Below, in pieces: positions 10,500 to 21,703 of a DNA stretch of 64,000 nt. The first letter of the stretch is position 1; the number at the start of each line of letters is the position of its first letter. Position numbers and translations under genes: made by a program. The notes below the pieces were generated by a model that worked only from the letters and a program-made list of their open reading frames with translations, made no database searches and was not told the DNA's origin. The DNA is from Aphrocallistes beatrix. Lineage: Eukaryota; Porifera; Hexactinellida; Sceptrulophora; Aphrocallistidae. Location: NCBI GenBank assembly GCA_963281255.1, contig OY725491.1, positions 5,878,857-5,942,856 of the forward strand. The letters are read 5' to 3'.

Positions 10500-13400
10500 T
10501 CATTGAGTTTCAGTCATAACAATAGTTTCAATCTGATCATCTCCAGTATTTGAAGGAGAAGATGGATTATCTACAAATTCTTCATTCTTCTCCATTTCAG
10601 ATTGATTACTGTACGCTACATCTGATTCCGAGATCTTGTGTAAAGAGCCTGATGTTGGACAGTCAGCGTCAAGGTCTACAGTGCGAGAGAAAGTCAAAAA
10701 CTAGGGATAATTACAATTACAAGAAAATAAAGCGTATATACATGCATGGCATTAAGCTATACTGCAAAACATGTGATTTAATTTCAGAATTTAACCAATG
10801 CGAATTCGCAATATACAAGTAAATCAGATTCCTAGTAACATAATTAGTTGGAAATATACTGATAGTCGAAATAAACACAAACGAAACCAGACAGTTTCAA
10901 CCTGACAACTTTTGACAAATTTAACCTCAAAATGGGTCATTATGTACGGTCGGATTAGTTTTAACTGACCACTTTTTAGTCCCAACCGGACCACTTCACA
11001 CCTGGTGCATACGGCTTTGACTGGCTATGGCCACCAAACTCTTATGGCCTGACCAACTTACTGGTCATAATAGTCAAACCACTAGTCTGAGTGAAATGCT
11101 GTTTTTTCAGTAATTTACTGATCAGTTGGTTTTGTACCATAAATGCTGGTCAGCCAGCAGCATTTGCTGGTTACTTTGGTAATATGTAATAACCTACACA
11201 CATACCTCCACTCCTCATGGTAGTTCTGGCCCTCGGTCGCTGTATGATCGTACTCGACTTCTGAGAAGCGGAGACCTTTGACTTTAATGTCCGTTTACGC
11301 AATCTACGCGATTTACAAAACAATCCCTGAACCTCCTCATTCAACACCACGACTATAAAGAAAAAACTGATCCCAATCGAACCGTTAAGCACAACATGAA
11401 TCCAGGAAATAGCTGGATGCTGCCAGAAAAACCCAATAATGTTAAATCCCCATGGTAAACCTAAGATAGGCGTCAGTGTAAATCCTGTTATGAGGGTTTT
11501 CTTCCTGATTTCGCTATTCTTGATGCTGCTGGTCCTCTTCATTGCATAGAATATTTTAACCAGGGTGAAGCAGAATATTACAAAATTTATCGCAACAACG
11601 ATATAGGCTGGTACAAAGAATGCATAGAACTGATCGCCTTTCAAGAAACAATATTGAGGATTATCGTCCATATAATCGTTATATCCGACACCGAGTGTAA
11701 TGATGGGTATGATGATAGGGCAGATCCAGCCTACGATGAGCAACCAGGGATAAATCTTGTACTTTCTCATTGTTCCTATAAATAGACAAAAGTAATACAA
11801 TTTTAGATTGGAAACTTTGAGAATTCTATGGATATTGACTGATACAATACTGTACTTAAACTAGAAACATTTCAACAAACCTACCTAGAGTAATCGTGTG
11901 TAATAACAGAAGGCCGATACAGAACATCCAAGCGAACACTGTGAGCCAAGTGTAGTGTAACATAAACGCAACAGCTTTACAAAGCGAGAGGTTGAAAGTA
12001 AAAGTATTAGATGCAAACACGTAGAGTCCCATCGCAAAGAGCATTGCAAGGCAGCAGTTGAAATATACTATATTCGATTCTTTCTTGAAAAACTCGCGCC
12101 AAGCAGCAAGGAAGAGAATTAGAGATAAAAGCAACAAGATGAAGGATATAATACCGAGGATGTAACTAATGATGGTGAGTGCGAGGTAGTTAGGTGTTCC
12201 TATAGTCTCTACTATCTTGGGGGAAACGAGAACTGCGAAATTCGTCAGGTGTGTTGTGTAACAGTCAATAGTTCCATTTGTAGTGTTGCCATTGGAAATG
12301 CCATTCGTAGACCACTCAACACTTGTGGAGTTGAGGAATACACAGGTGAAGTTGGAAGTTGAATTTGCAAGTGAGGTTACGTTGAAACTTATCTTCACCT
12401 GTAGAAATCACAAAATTATATATACTATATAGAAAACAATTTTTTTAAATTTTAAGTTAGAAAATTAAAATGCACATGCTAAAAGCCCAGAAGGAGGACG
12501 AACGAACAAACAAACGAGCTAAAAATTAGAAATTTCAGTGGAAGAAAACTATGGAGTTAATAAAAGAATTATAATATATGAATTATAGCATTCCAAAAAT
12601 CATTACACAGCTCAAGACGAGTGAAACTAATTAATCATGGTTTAGCAATGTCATCTCTAAAGTTATGCAAACTTACCGGCTGAGAGAATGCAGTACTGTT
12701 GCTAGAATAGTTGGTTGGCAGAACTATCTGTATCGTCCTACTAGCCAGCTGTAGAGTGCCAGTATCCGTCTCTTGGGAATTGAAGTAATCCTGTGTATTA
12801 ACTACAGTGGTCGTGATACTGAACTTATTCGCATTAGTTCTGAACTGGTTAACCAGTTCAATAGGGATTTCTACTTGTTCCCCTTCCGTAGAGTCGGGAA
12901 TGCGAATGTTCGGCATTTCTCCTAATTCGCTGAGGTACCAACTCCGTCCATATATGTGTATAGAATCATAAGCGATTGAGAATACCTCACTCGTGCTGAG
13001 GTACTCTAGATTATCCGCAATACTGGTAGAGAGATATTCTAGAGCTGTGTATGTCATACTCGTGGTCTGAGTTATTGGCTCGTCCTATAAAAAGTGTTAA
13101 TCTCAAATATTCTCATCTTAAGCAAATTCAAGCTAGAAATAAATTGAAACAGTATTGATAGTAGTTAAGCAAGAAATACATCAATTTTGAAATCCTTCAT
13201 TTAGTTTATAATGCGAACCTTCTCGAAATCTTTTTGAAAATACTCTAATTAGTAATGATTTGACGAAATATAAGGGATTATCAAGTGACTTCCTAATAGC
13301 TACAATTACCACGAATACTCGTATGTAGTCGACTAATAATCATTGTTAATTTTTGCTATTTCTTAGAAAAAACAATCTAAAAAAAATCTTCAAGTGGTAA

Positions 13401-15164
13401 ATGGGGCTAAAAACTAGTAATCGCCCGACTCCTATTTAAGGATATATGGTACAGTCGGGAAACATTGAATGGTCAAGGACACTTGTGTAGTTTAGATGGA
13501 ACTAGCAATTGAAGTTTAATATAATTAGTTTTAAGTCTTACCCTTCCTTGAGTCTGGTTATTCTGTCGAATACTGAGTCTTAAAATACCATTGGCAGTAC
13601 TTAGCAATCTTTCTGTGATATTCCGCTGCTGTATTACATTGTATCGCTGAGTGAACTGCCGCACTAATGCATTATAAGTCGATGATACTTCGTCTAACAC
13701 CTCATAATCTTCATCGGAAATACTGTCCTCATATTCACCGTTACTACTAAGCCCGGTACTAAGATTCCCAGTCAGAGATAGAAGATAATCGTTAAAAGAA
13801 TCAAAAGCTTCAGACCCAAATTCGTTTTCACTATCTAGAAGTTCATCACGCAAATCAGCTAAGATGTCTCCTTTTTCACGCAAACTACCAGCAACAACAA
13901 CTGAAACTGTTATGGATACCGATTCGTCACTATTTTCAGCATAACAATGGTATTGCCGTAACCCTACGATATTCTGTATTGTTTCTATACTTAGAAAGAG
14001 CACATCATCATAGGATGCGTAGTCATCGTAATCATCCAACCAATACACTGCTGTTGGTTCTCCTTGTGTCAGACAGTGGACTATCTTATATGATAACATC
14101 GTTAAGTTGATAAGGATGACAGACTGGTCCAGTGGGCTTGTAATAGCAAGAGTTGATCCTAAAAATAGAATGGATTCTAGGATGAGAGAGTGTTTCATAT
14201 GAAAATAAAGAGATCATAAATCAAAAATATTGGCGTTAATTATTACACAAATAATCCTATTAATACTACATAAATAAGGTAAGTTACCAGTATTTGGTTG
14301 AGGGCCACTGGAATTGTTATGTTCTGAATTGCAATAAGCCCCAGCGTAACCAGGAGAACACTCTAACTCATAGCGAAGATTCACAACGACCGCATCAAAC
14401 GGTCGAGAACCATGGATTGCTCCATATTTAGGATTAACGACACTTCCAATACTTGCACGTAAGTGTCCAGCATCATAGAATGACGCGACTTGTCCAGGCG
14501 AATTGTATGTAGTGATTTCTGAATATATTTCAAAAGTACCCTATAATAATTATATCATTATTTTAAAAATATTTTCTTACATATGAACTTGCAAAAATCT
14601 TACATTGAAGTTTAAATTCGTATTGATTTCAATTGAAGAGATATCAGTCAACAAATAGCTGTCGCTATCAAAATAAACAGAAGAATTCACATTGATTATT
14701 ACGTCATTGGATGAGCAGCTAAAACTCTCAGTTGATTCTCCAAATCTTACACAGAAAGTAGCTTGTATGTCGCATAAATAGTAATTTTCGTCGCAATAAA
14801 ATTCCAAATCCCCGCTTTCCTGAGTTAGGGAGTCAATGTGGATCTTCAGTATCCCGTCTCCTTCAATAACATTCTATGCAAAATAGATTATTACACTTGT
14901 ATTTATATATTTTAAAAGAAGAAAAATATGCTGATATCAGCCTTAGCCTTTAAGTTGAAAAAATATTTTGCATGTCAACCAACAAAAATAAAGTTGAATT
15001 GATCAAAAATTTAATTGCTCATGAAAATTTCTATTTAGGATTTGAGACTAAGGTTCCTTAATCTATTTCTAAGAATTATATTTGACATCTACTATAATGG
15101 AGAAATTCAGGAGACTTACCACGAAGGAGAAGAAGAATACTAGAGAAAGCATTAAGAATCTCAT
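10500..15164 (-). CDS. Adhesion GPCR 2: Notch-ligand-like N-terminus, Ig, GAIN/GPS, 7TM, cytoplasmic tail
   Basis: Complete receptor, about 950 aa. Exons 15164-15120, 14873-14604, 14540-14288, 14158-13542, 13084-12677, 12398-11885, 11775-11206, 10675-10500; the summed length is a multiple of three and all phases agree. Signal peptide MRFLMLSLVFFFSFV. Residues 16-189 resemble the N-terminus of Delta/Jagged ligands (see separate entry). An Ig-like domain (about 190-282; CLTQGEPTAVYW...YHCYA) is followed by the GAIN region and a GPS with HLT near 581-583 and one cysteine pair. The 7TM has the YPWLLIVGWICPIIIP TM4 motif and an LPWGFN-type TM6. The tail ends TETQ. Introns before the GPS exon and before TM4 fall at the same places and phases as in adhesion GPCR 1, so the two genes are tandem paralogues. 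Confidence 0.9.
14288..14873 (-). other. MNNL/DSL-like N-terminal region of adhesion GPCR 2
   Basis: Two exons (14873-14604 and 14540-14288). The order of motifs parallels Notch ligands: GDGILKIHIDSL at the start, a cysteine cluster (CDENYYLCDIQATFCVRFG) like the CCDG...CRTFF.VCL block, then NFNGTFEIYSEI like the conserved W-PGTFSLIIEA segment. It closes with LRYELECSPGYAGAYC, which matches the start of a DSL or EGF unit. Each match is short and read by eye. A generic beta-sandwich plus one EGF-like unit is the alternative. Confidence 0.4.
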
Positions 15165-16212
15165 GTTGTTAATATTAACATTAGAAATTGGATCCCAGGT
15201 TTTAATATATAGAAAAAAGATTGAAAATAGTTGACTCATGTTTCGTCACAGATATCATTGACCTTAACAATACCACACAACATGATGGACTCCTAACTAA
15301 CCAGAGGAATTAACACCATCCAATTCAGAGAAGAATGGAGCAGGTACGGACGTCAATCCAAATGAGAATAGCTCCTATCTCTACCAATCCCACAACCCTG
15401 TTAATTTATTCTGGATGAATATTCATAGTGCTTTCACGAGTTGGAATGCTATCTTAATCAGCCAGTTGTGCCGAACTTCTTTCAATAGACAAGCTTTTAT
15501 TTTCAGTTTAATGCATCGCTGAATCATTAAATTTCTTGGAAAGATATTCCTATTCATGTCAAATAATAGAATAACATTCTATTTCTTTTTTTAGATCTAA
15601 CATTAATTTCATTTATCCAATTTTTAATATAGAAGCATATAAGCATATGGGATCTTACTGTACGAGTTTCCATATATTTGGAGCTATCTGAATATTAATA
15701 TACTGCAGTCACATCTAGAAAAGTTCATATTATCTTATAATTATCGCTACTTGTCTTTGAATATTTATTTATCTCTTATTAACAAAAAAATTAATCTTCT
15801 GTGAGTCTGATGTTTCACGTTGTAATATACAAGTACATCGTTTCCTTTACCGCTGTGTATAACTACTTGTAGATCTGTGTTTAGTCTTTATTATATTTTA
15901 GATCTAAATTTTTAATTTTATTATTTAAGAATAATCGAAGTTTATTCTTAATTGCATCACTAAAGTACTGTACTGTACGACATTTCATTTTCTCGCTTTT
16001 TATCCAGACAATTTACATTCCCGAATCTTTAGGAAGAAAAACAGGTAACAAACCTTTTGCCCTTCTCTCTAACAATGAATAATTTGTATTTCAGGTTTCC
16101 CAGGATAATCAAAGGGAAGAATCAAGATCAAAATGGTTTAATTTTCATTGTAAATACAAGGAAGTGGGAATGAATGTTGAAGATGAAGTGATCAAAATAA
16201 TAATCAAACTCT
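15165..16212. other. Intergenic, upstream of adhesion GPCR 2 and downstream of FAM149
   Basis: AT-rich sequence with no ORF or repeat that I can support. It probably holds the promoter of adhesion GPCR 2 and the FAM149 3' UTR. Confidence 0.4.
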
Positions 16213-19107
16213 CTAATAGGATATTCCTCTCATTGCAGCTACTGTCTTCAGTTTGTTACGCTCAGATCCTAACTTCCCAAAGCCAATGTTAGTTCTCCCG
16301 ACAGTCTCTTCCGGGAACACTCCTGATATAGAGTTGAGAATGCCGTTGTTTTCAAGGTTGGATGAATTGAATGGTTTGTTCGTGACAAATTTCGTGTGAT
16401 TTGAAAGTTTCGCATTAGTACTCCGAATCGATGCACCACGCAAAGAGATGGGTGATAGAGGGGTGGAAATCTTTTGGTAGACTTCTTTTAACGGAACGGA
16501 AATGTCTTGCTGGGTTACGTCAGAGCGTAATGTATGGATTGTCTGTGGTCTGGTGTCATCGCCGATTTTGGATGTTTGATTTAGTTTGCGTTCTTTAGCA
16601 CTGTCGAGACCTAACATATGAAATAGAGTAGAAACTCGTTAATAGAACACGGATAATACGATCGAATATTTTATCACTTCGGTTAATACGAATTCCGGAT
16701 AATACGAACATATTTCGACCGTCCCCTGGTGTTCGTATTACCGAGGTCCATAGCCTATATTAAATTAAAGATCAAAATAGATTAAACACTTCTTTCCAAA
16801 AATCCTTGTTTTTTCTAGAAACTCTATTCGGTTGACTAAAAACGTATAATCTCAATCCCGCTTATACCTGCACTTGAAACTCTTGAAGAAAAGCTAACTT
16901 TAGCCGTTCTTTGCTGCCGGATAGGAGAGGGTGAAAATCGATACTCCTCTACTTCGATGGGCGGGAGTTGCTTGTATGGTTTGGACCAGGGAATCGGGGA
17001 TCTGGTCTGGCTGCCTGGCGTAGCGAGTCGATCTAGCGTTATCTTGTGTCCGAACAGCACTGGAGATGTAAATAATGGGTGAGACGTGAATTTCAGATGA
17101 TTATAAATGGCCAGTTTATATTTTCATTTAATTAGTTACAGTAGAACCTGCAAAATCCGACACGACATTACTCCAGAAGACCTCCTAACCTGACACATCA
17201 CTCGCTATCTCAATTGGCATTGAATACTACAAATTGCATTGGATAATAGAAACTTTTTTCAGGTCTCAACGGCCATTAGCATACATGCCAACTTAAGTCA
17301 TGATAAAAGCGGGACGCAATTGAAAATTATTAAGCATGAAATTAAAAATAAAAGGGACATAGTGGAGACTTTTCATGTAAAAACGAAAAAAAGGGACTGC
17401 TAATACGGTTAATTATTCAACTCACCAGTTTCCAATTGTCCAGGCTGAGTATTACCATAACTGCCAACCTCACTCCCAAGGATCCCACCGATGTTACCGC
17501 TAGTTTTACTGTTATCTGCACCCAAAGGACGTAGCTGCCCTTTCCTCCCTTGAGTCTTGGGTCTATGCTGTGACAGCGCTCCAGTGGAGTTATCACTACT
17601 CCTCTGAAAAGGCTTGGCCTGCTGATATTGAAACGGTTTCACTGAGTTGTATCCTGTGCCTGCAGTGGTGGGCGGTGACAAAATGTATTGGATATCATTG
17701 CGGGGGTCGGGTGGTAAATCTGGAGGTTGACTAGTTGTCACTGACCCTCTTGACTGTAACGGAAATGGTCGAATTTGAATAGCGTTTCGTAATGCAGTGT
17801 AGTCCGCTTGTTGGGGAGCAACTTGAGCAGTTTGCAGCGGATTTGGACGTTGGAAGTTAATGGGTGGGGATAGAATACTGTCGTTATAGAACTTGGCATG
17901 CTCAGAAAGCACTGGAGGCAAAGATGGAAAGGCATTATGCAAGGCTGGTAACTGAGGTCGAATTCCAGAGCTTGTACGGGAACTTTGTATTGAAGCAATG
18001 ATTTGGGAATCTCTATTGGATTTGCAAAATTCAACCAAAGGTTCCATCAGAGGTGCCAGTTCTTCCCATAACTGTTCAAATACTGTTTCCAAAATAGCTT
18101 CTTTTATGCAAGAACTTGGGCTCACTGGTGGCAGTTTACTGCGTTTTCTACAAGTTTTACTATTTTTCTCATTTCCTGGTGATGATGGTGAGGAGTCAAA
18201 TGCGAAAAATTCTTCATACACGCCTACTTCACAGAAAATCTCTTCACTCACCTGTGTTCCATGACAACAAACGGAGGTACCAATTAATTGCAGTTCGTTT
18301 TTGTTAAGATCTATAGGATTTTCTAAATTTATAGGTGTATCTCCTTCCCTCTCGAACACTTGAATAAAATCATCTGAAGATTGCAGAAATTGTTTTCCTA
18401 CCACTCTTAAATGTGGAAAATATTCTCTCCAAATCTGGCATTCGTTGGTCGGATTTTCTTTCAGTAAATTTGGAATTTCAGAATCTTGATATAGAACACA
18501 CTGGACATTTTTGTAAAGTTGTATCACTTTTCGAGTTGCATTTTGCTCAAATTCAGATTCAGCTCCTCCCCAACTGAAGGCGAAGCTACTGTCTCCTGAA
18601 AGAGTTGTATCCAAATTGGAAGATCCCCAATCTCTCTCTTTACCTCCTAGACGTCCGTGGAGAAAGTCACTGAAGATTGAGAGCCCAGTAGCATCAGCCA
18701 TTGACATTGTGTAGTTCTCTGATGGAAAATATTGTCAATATAAATGAATAATAGTTTGCGCGATAGCCTTGATTACAAATGATGCCTTATATGGTACAAG
18801 TTGAGACTGTATATTTAGATCAGAAAATATGGAGAATTTTGATCAGAAAACTAATGTAGATATTTGTATTAATTAGTATTGAAATTCCACATTTCTGATC
18901 AAAATTATACATTGGTTTTCTGATCTAAATATACAGTCTACAAGTTGTAAGATAATTGTACATGTATTATTTACCTGTATCAGTATCAGAAGAATTTTCA
19001 TCAAAATTACGAGGCAGTTTGGACTCATTCTCCTGCAGGTCAGGGTGTGGCATCGAGGCGTCAGTAGGCAATTTAATTGCATTCGGATTGGACCGCGTGG
19101 TTGGCAT
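16213..19107 (-). CDS. FAM149 family protein (DUF3719)
   Basis: Four exons (19107-18975, 18718-17426, 17059-16868, 16610-16213), all phase 1 joins, giving 671 aa. The family hallmark DUF3719 lies at about residues 98-155, ending in the conserved HLR motif (WREYFPHLRVVGKQ). It is preceded by FAFSWG and followed by a KEAILETVFEQLWEEL helix. The C-terminal two thirds are Pro/Ser/Gln-rich and probably disordered. In mammals, FAM149B1 is a ciliary protein altered in a Joubert-type disorder, so a ciliary role is possible here, but this gene could equally be nearer FAM149A. The start codon is 166 bases from the divergent POT gene, suggesting a shared promoter. Intron 3 holds a repeat fragment and intron 1 an inverted-repeat element. 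Confidence 0.85.
16627..16755. repeat. Short repeat fragment (ACTCGTTAATAGAACACGG type)
   Basis: In FAM149 intron 3. It repeats the phrase GGATAATACGA internally and has the TA-rich layout of the other short pogo-like elements in the window. The ends are not clearly defined. Confidence 0.35.
18796..18947. mobile_element. Inverted-repeat MITE with 8-bp target duplication
   Basis: The element at 18804-18939 has perfect 24-bp ends beginning AGACTGTATATTTAGATC, plus a second inner inverted repeat (AATTTTGATCAGAAA / TTTCTGATCAAAATT). It is flanked directly by ACAAGTTG at 18796-18803 and 18940-18947. An 8-bp duplication is typical of hAT elements. It lies inside FAM149 intron 1 and could fold into a long hairpin if transcribed. 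Confidence 0.8.
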
Positions 19108-19273
19108 TGAAAGAAATTATGTTGAATTGCAAAAGTGCAATAATTGCACTGAGCATGCTCTAATTTAAGATAGTAGAATCAAATTACTTAGAAGGAACAT
19201 TATATGCTCTCAAGAAATTCAAACGTGGGAATAAATTGAAGTGAAGAGCCTACAAGAAGTAATTAAAGCAGTT
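19108..19273. promoter_or_regulatory. Probable bidirectional promoter, FAM149 / POT transporter
   Basis: The divergent start codons at 19107 (minus) and 19274 (plus) are 166 bases apart with nothing else between them, so both promoters must share or overlap this gap unless distant 5' exons exist. No TATA box or other core element is clear. Confidence 0.45.
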
Positions 19274-20944
19274 ATGCGAGATGGAATTTTAAAATTTGTC
19301 GCGGCGATACCGTTCCCACCAGGTTTTTCACGTTTCCCAGAAGTCAAAATATTTTTCATTTTAGTGTTCCTAGTCCAAGTACACTTTTTCTGCCTCTACT
19401 TCCTACTCGGGAACATTGGTAGCGTCCTCGTGCAGGACATAAATGAATGTTCCCTAAGCACACTCAGTGACTACACTCTCCCATCTCTCTACTATGGCCT
19501 AACATGGAGTCTCGCTCCAATCCCTGGTTTCTTAGCAGATCGCTACTGGGGACGACAGAAGGTCATTTCAGGTTGTTTTCTGCTCTCTTTCATTGGGACA
19601 GGGATTCTACTCATCCTGGAATCGACTCGATTAACCTTCACTCGAAGTCATTGCGGATATGTGATCACAGTGTACTCACTAGCATACCTCATGCTAGCGC
19701 TAGGATCAAGCGGTTTATTGGTCGTAATGATCCCCTATGGAGTCGACCAGATAGAAGGAGCCAGCGAATTAACTTTGAGCAGATACTTCTATTGGTATGT
19801 ATGGTTCGAATATGCAGCTAGGATTTCCATATATGGAGAGTATATGTACTATTCCAACCAATACCATTCCATCTCTCAGAGTGTGTTAATTCTAGGAAAT
19901 GGCATTTTTGCAGTTTTCGCGCTTTTTATCGCGATTTGTATTTTTAAGGCAGCAAGAACAATGGATATGCTGGTAAAAGTGGCGCCTATTTTGAACCCCC
20001 TGAAGCTTATTTATAATGTCATAAAGAACGCCTATTTTACACGGAAATTAAGTGACCCAGCACTTAAAATGTATTCATCTTACGAATGGATGGATTATTC
20101 CATGATAGATTTAGGCGGAAGATTTTCATTCGAACATGTTAACAGTGTAAAAGTGCTTTTTAACATGATACCGACAATGGTTTTCCTTATATGGATATTC
20201 TCCCTCTGTAACGAATTTCCGTACGATTTATTCATCGCTCAAGGTGTTCAATTGGATTACACTGGGACATATATTGGCACGCCACAAATCATATCCTATG
20301 CAGTTACAGGTGTAACAATTCTCGTCATCATCCCAATACTAGGAATACCATGGATAAGCAAGAAAATGCGGAAATTGCTACCTTCAATACTTATAAGATT
20401 GTTTTTCGGGGCTTGTCTCTTGGTAACTGCCTACATTCTAGCTTCGATTATCGAGATTATCCGAGTAGCTGACTGTGAAAAGAGTGGAATAAAAAATATT
20501 TCAATTGCTGTCCAAGTTCCCCAATATATACTGACTGGAATAGGTACAGTATTTGTTTTAGTGAATTCTTTTGAGTTTGTTTACGCTCAGTCACCTTTGA
20601 TAATGAAAGGAACCATATTCGGAGTGTTTAGCTTTATGCATGGAGCTGGATCCCTTCTTCCATCAGTTCTATACGAGATATTGTCGCAACCGGGATATGA
20701 AGAGTCTGGGTATCAATGTAATAAGACGATACTCGCGGTTTATCAGACTGATATGTTGAATCAATGCAAGGGCAAGTGTATGATGAGTTATGTCAGCTTA
20801 GTGCTCATTTCAGGGTTATCCATTATTCACCTTGTAACATTTCGGTTCGTGATCTACAAGTATAAAAGAAGAAGACGGAATAACGAAGTGAAACATATCG
20901 GTTTTTCATCTAAAAACTTTCTCTCACCTATGATTAATAATTAG
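19274..20944 (+). CDS. POT/PTR2 (SLC15-like) membrane transporter, divergent
   Basis: Intronless, 556 aa from the first ATG (the frame is open back to a GTG at 19241, with a stop just upstream). About twelve hydrophobic segments. Family motifs: GFLADRYWGRQKVI between TM2 and TM3 (about residues 85-98), YFYWYVWFEYAARIS near TM4-5, and FEFVYAQSPLIMKG near TM10. SLC15 proteins carry di/tripeptides or histidine with protons across plasma or endolysosomal membranes. Two family residues are changed: TM1 (VQVHFFCLYFLLG) lacks the ExxER proton-coupling motif, and the usual N of the FYxxxN signature is E. Substrate and coupling are therefore uncertain. The C-terminus is basic (YKRRRR). Its 3' end converges on the LYR-motif gene 78 bases away. 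Confidence 0.85.
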   Translation: MRDGILKFVAAIPFPPGFSRFPEVKIFFILVFLVQVHFFCLYFLLGNIGSVLVQDINECSLSTLSDYTLPSLYYGLTWSLAPIPGFLADRYWGRQKVISGCFLLSFIGTGILLILESTRLTFTRSHCGYVITVYSLAYLMLALGSSGLLVVMIPYGVDQIEGASELTLSRYFYWYVWFEYAARISIYGEYMYYSNQYHSISQSVLILGNGIFAVFALFIAICIFKAARTMDMLVKVAPILNPLKLIYNVIKNAYFTRKLSDPALKMYSSYEWMDYSMIDLGGRFSFEHVNSVKVLFNMIPTMVFLIWIFSLCNEFPYDLFIAQGVQLDYTGTYIGTPQIISYAVTGVTILVIIPILGIPWISKKMRKLLPSILIRLFFGACLLVTAYILASIIEIIRVADCEKSGIKNISIAVQVPQYILTGIGTVFVLVNSFEFVYAQSPLIMKGTIFGVFSFMHGAGSLLPSVLYEILSQPGYEESGYQCNKTILAVYQTDMLNQCKGKCMMSYVSLVLISGLSIIHLVTFRFVIYKYKRRRRNNEVKHIGFSSKNFLSPMINN

Positions 20945-21022
20945 TTTAAATTCTAGTTTTGTTTTCGATATATTACTAACCTATGCTGTATTGATTTAAC
21001 AATTGTGTGTAACTAATATAGA

Positions 21023-21361
21023 TTAATCTTTGTCATAAGAATCTTTTTCTTTCAAACTCTCTTCCCATTTCCGCAAATCCTTCACCCCGTCTGCATATAA
21101 CTGTTTTCCATATTGATCATCTTTCAATATGTTTAAGTGCTCAGGTCGCAGTCCTTCTATATCATCCATAATTCGAATGAACAGCTGTCCTTTGGTTAAC
21201 AGTTCTTTTATCTTCACTGGGTCAGTTTCATTACGGTAATAGTCTATAGCGTCTCGAATATTGAAACAAATCTTTCCGCGTGTTTTTTGTAATGGAAAAG
21301 TTCTCGATCTCTTCAACACAGTTCGATAGAGATGTAAAACTTGACTTCGTGTAGAATTCAT
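21023..21361 (-). CDS. LYR-motif (LYRM) mitochondrial-type protein
   Basis: Intronless, 112 aa. The N-terminus has QVLHLYRTVLKRSRTFP, the LYR motif followed by the conserved downstream Phe. A later segment, DPVKIKELLTKG, is like that of the electron-transfer-flavoprotein regulatory factor ETFRF1/LYRM5 and, less closely, ISD11/LYRM4. LYR proteins are small mitochondrial adaptors that bind acyl carrier protein and assist Fe-S or respiratory complex assembly. The family call is solid; the orthologue is not settled. It has a longer acidic C-terminal tail than ETFRF1. It is tandem with WDR54, 342 bases downstream of that gene's stop. Confidence 0.75.
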   Translation of the reverse strand: MNSTRSQVLHLYRTVLKRSRTFPLQKTRGKICFNIRDAIDYYRNETDPVKIKELLTKGQLFIRIMDDIEGLRPEHLNILKDDQYGKQLYADGVKDLRKWEESLKEKDSYDKD

Positions 21362-21703
21362 TGCTAATTAGAAATTACAAATATTTCTAAATTCAATATA
21401 GTGCGGTCACTTAGGGAGCTGTTCAAAATTACAAAATTCCAGGAAATGATCCCCTCCCCCTCAAATGTGGATTTCCCACTTTAGTATTATTAATTTATTG
21501 GGTATTTTGTAATCCCCTTTGATCCGTGCTAGTTTAGGTTACATTTGAACGGTTCTTCATTGGAAATGTTTTATAGGATCCACTAACCATCCCAGATCCA
21601 AAGTACCAATTATCTATAGCCCATAATATGGCTATATTATATTTGAATAAAGTAACTAAAAATTAATATAATTTCAAAATAAATAGAGTTCTAGAAAGTG
21701 ATG

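Noticed and set aside
17738..18307. Overlapping ORFs on both strands within FAM149 exon 2
   Set aside because: Shadows of the 432-codon FAM149 frame, which carries the DUF3719 motif.
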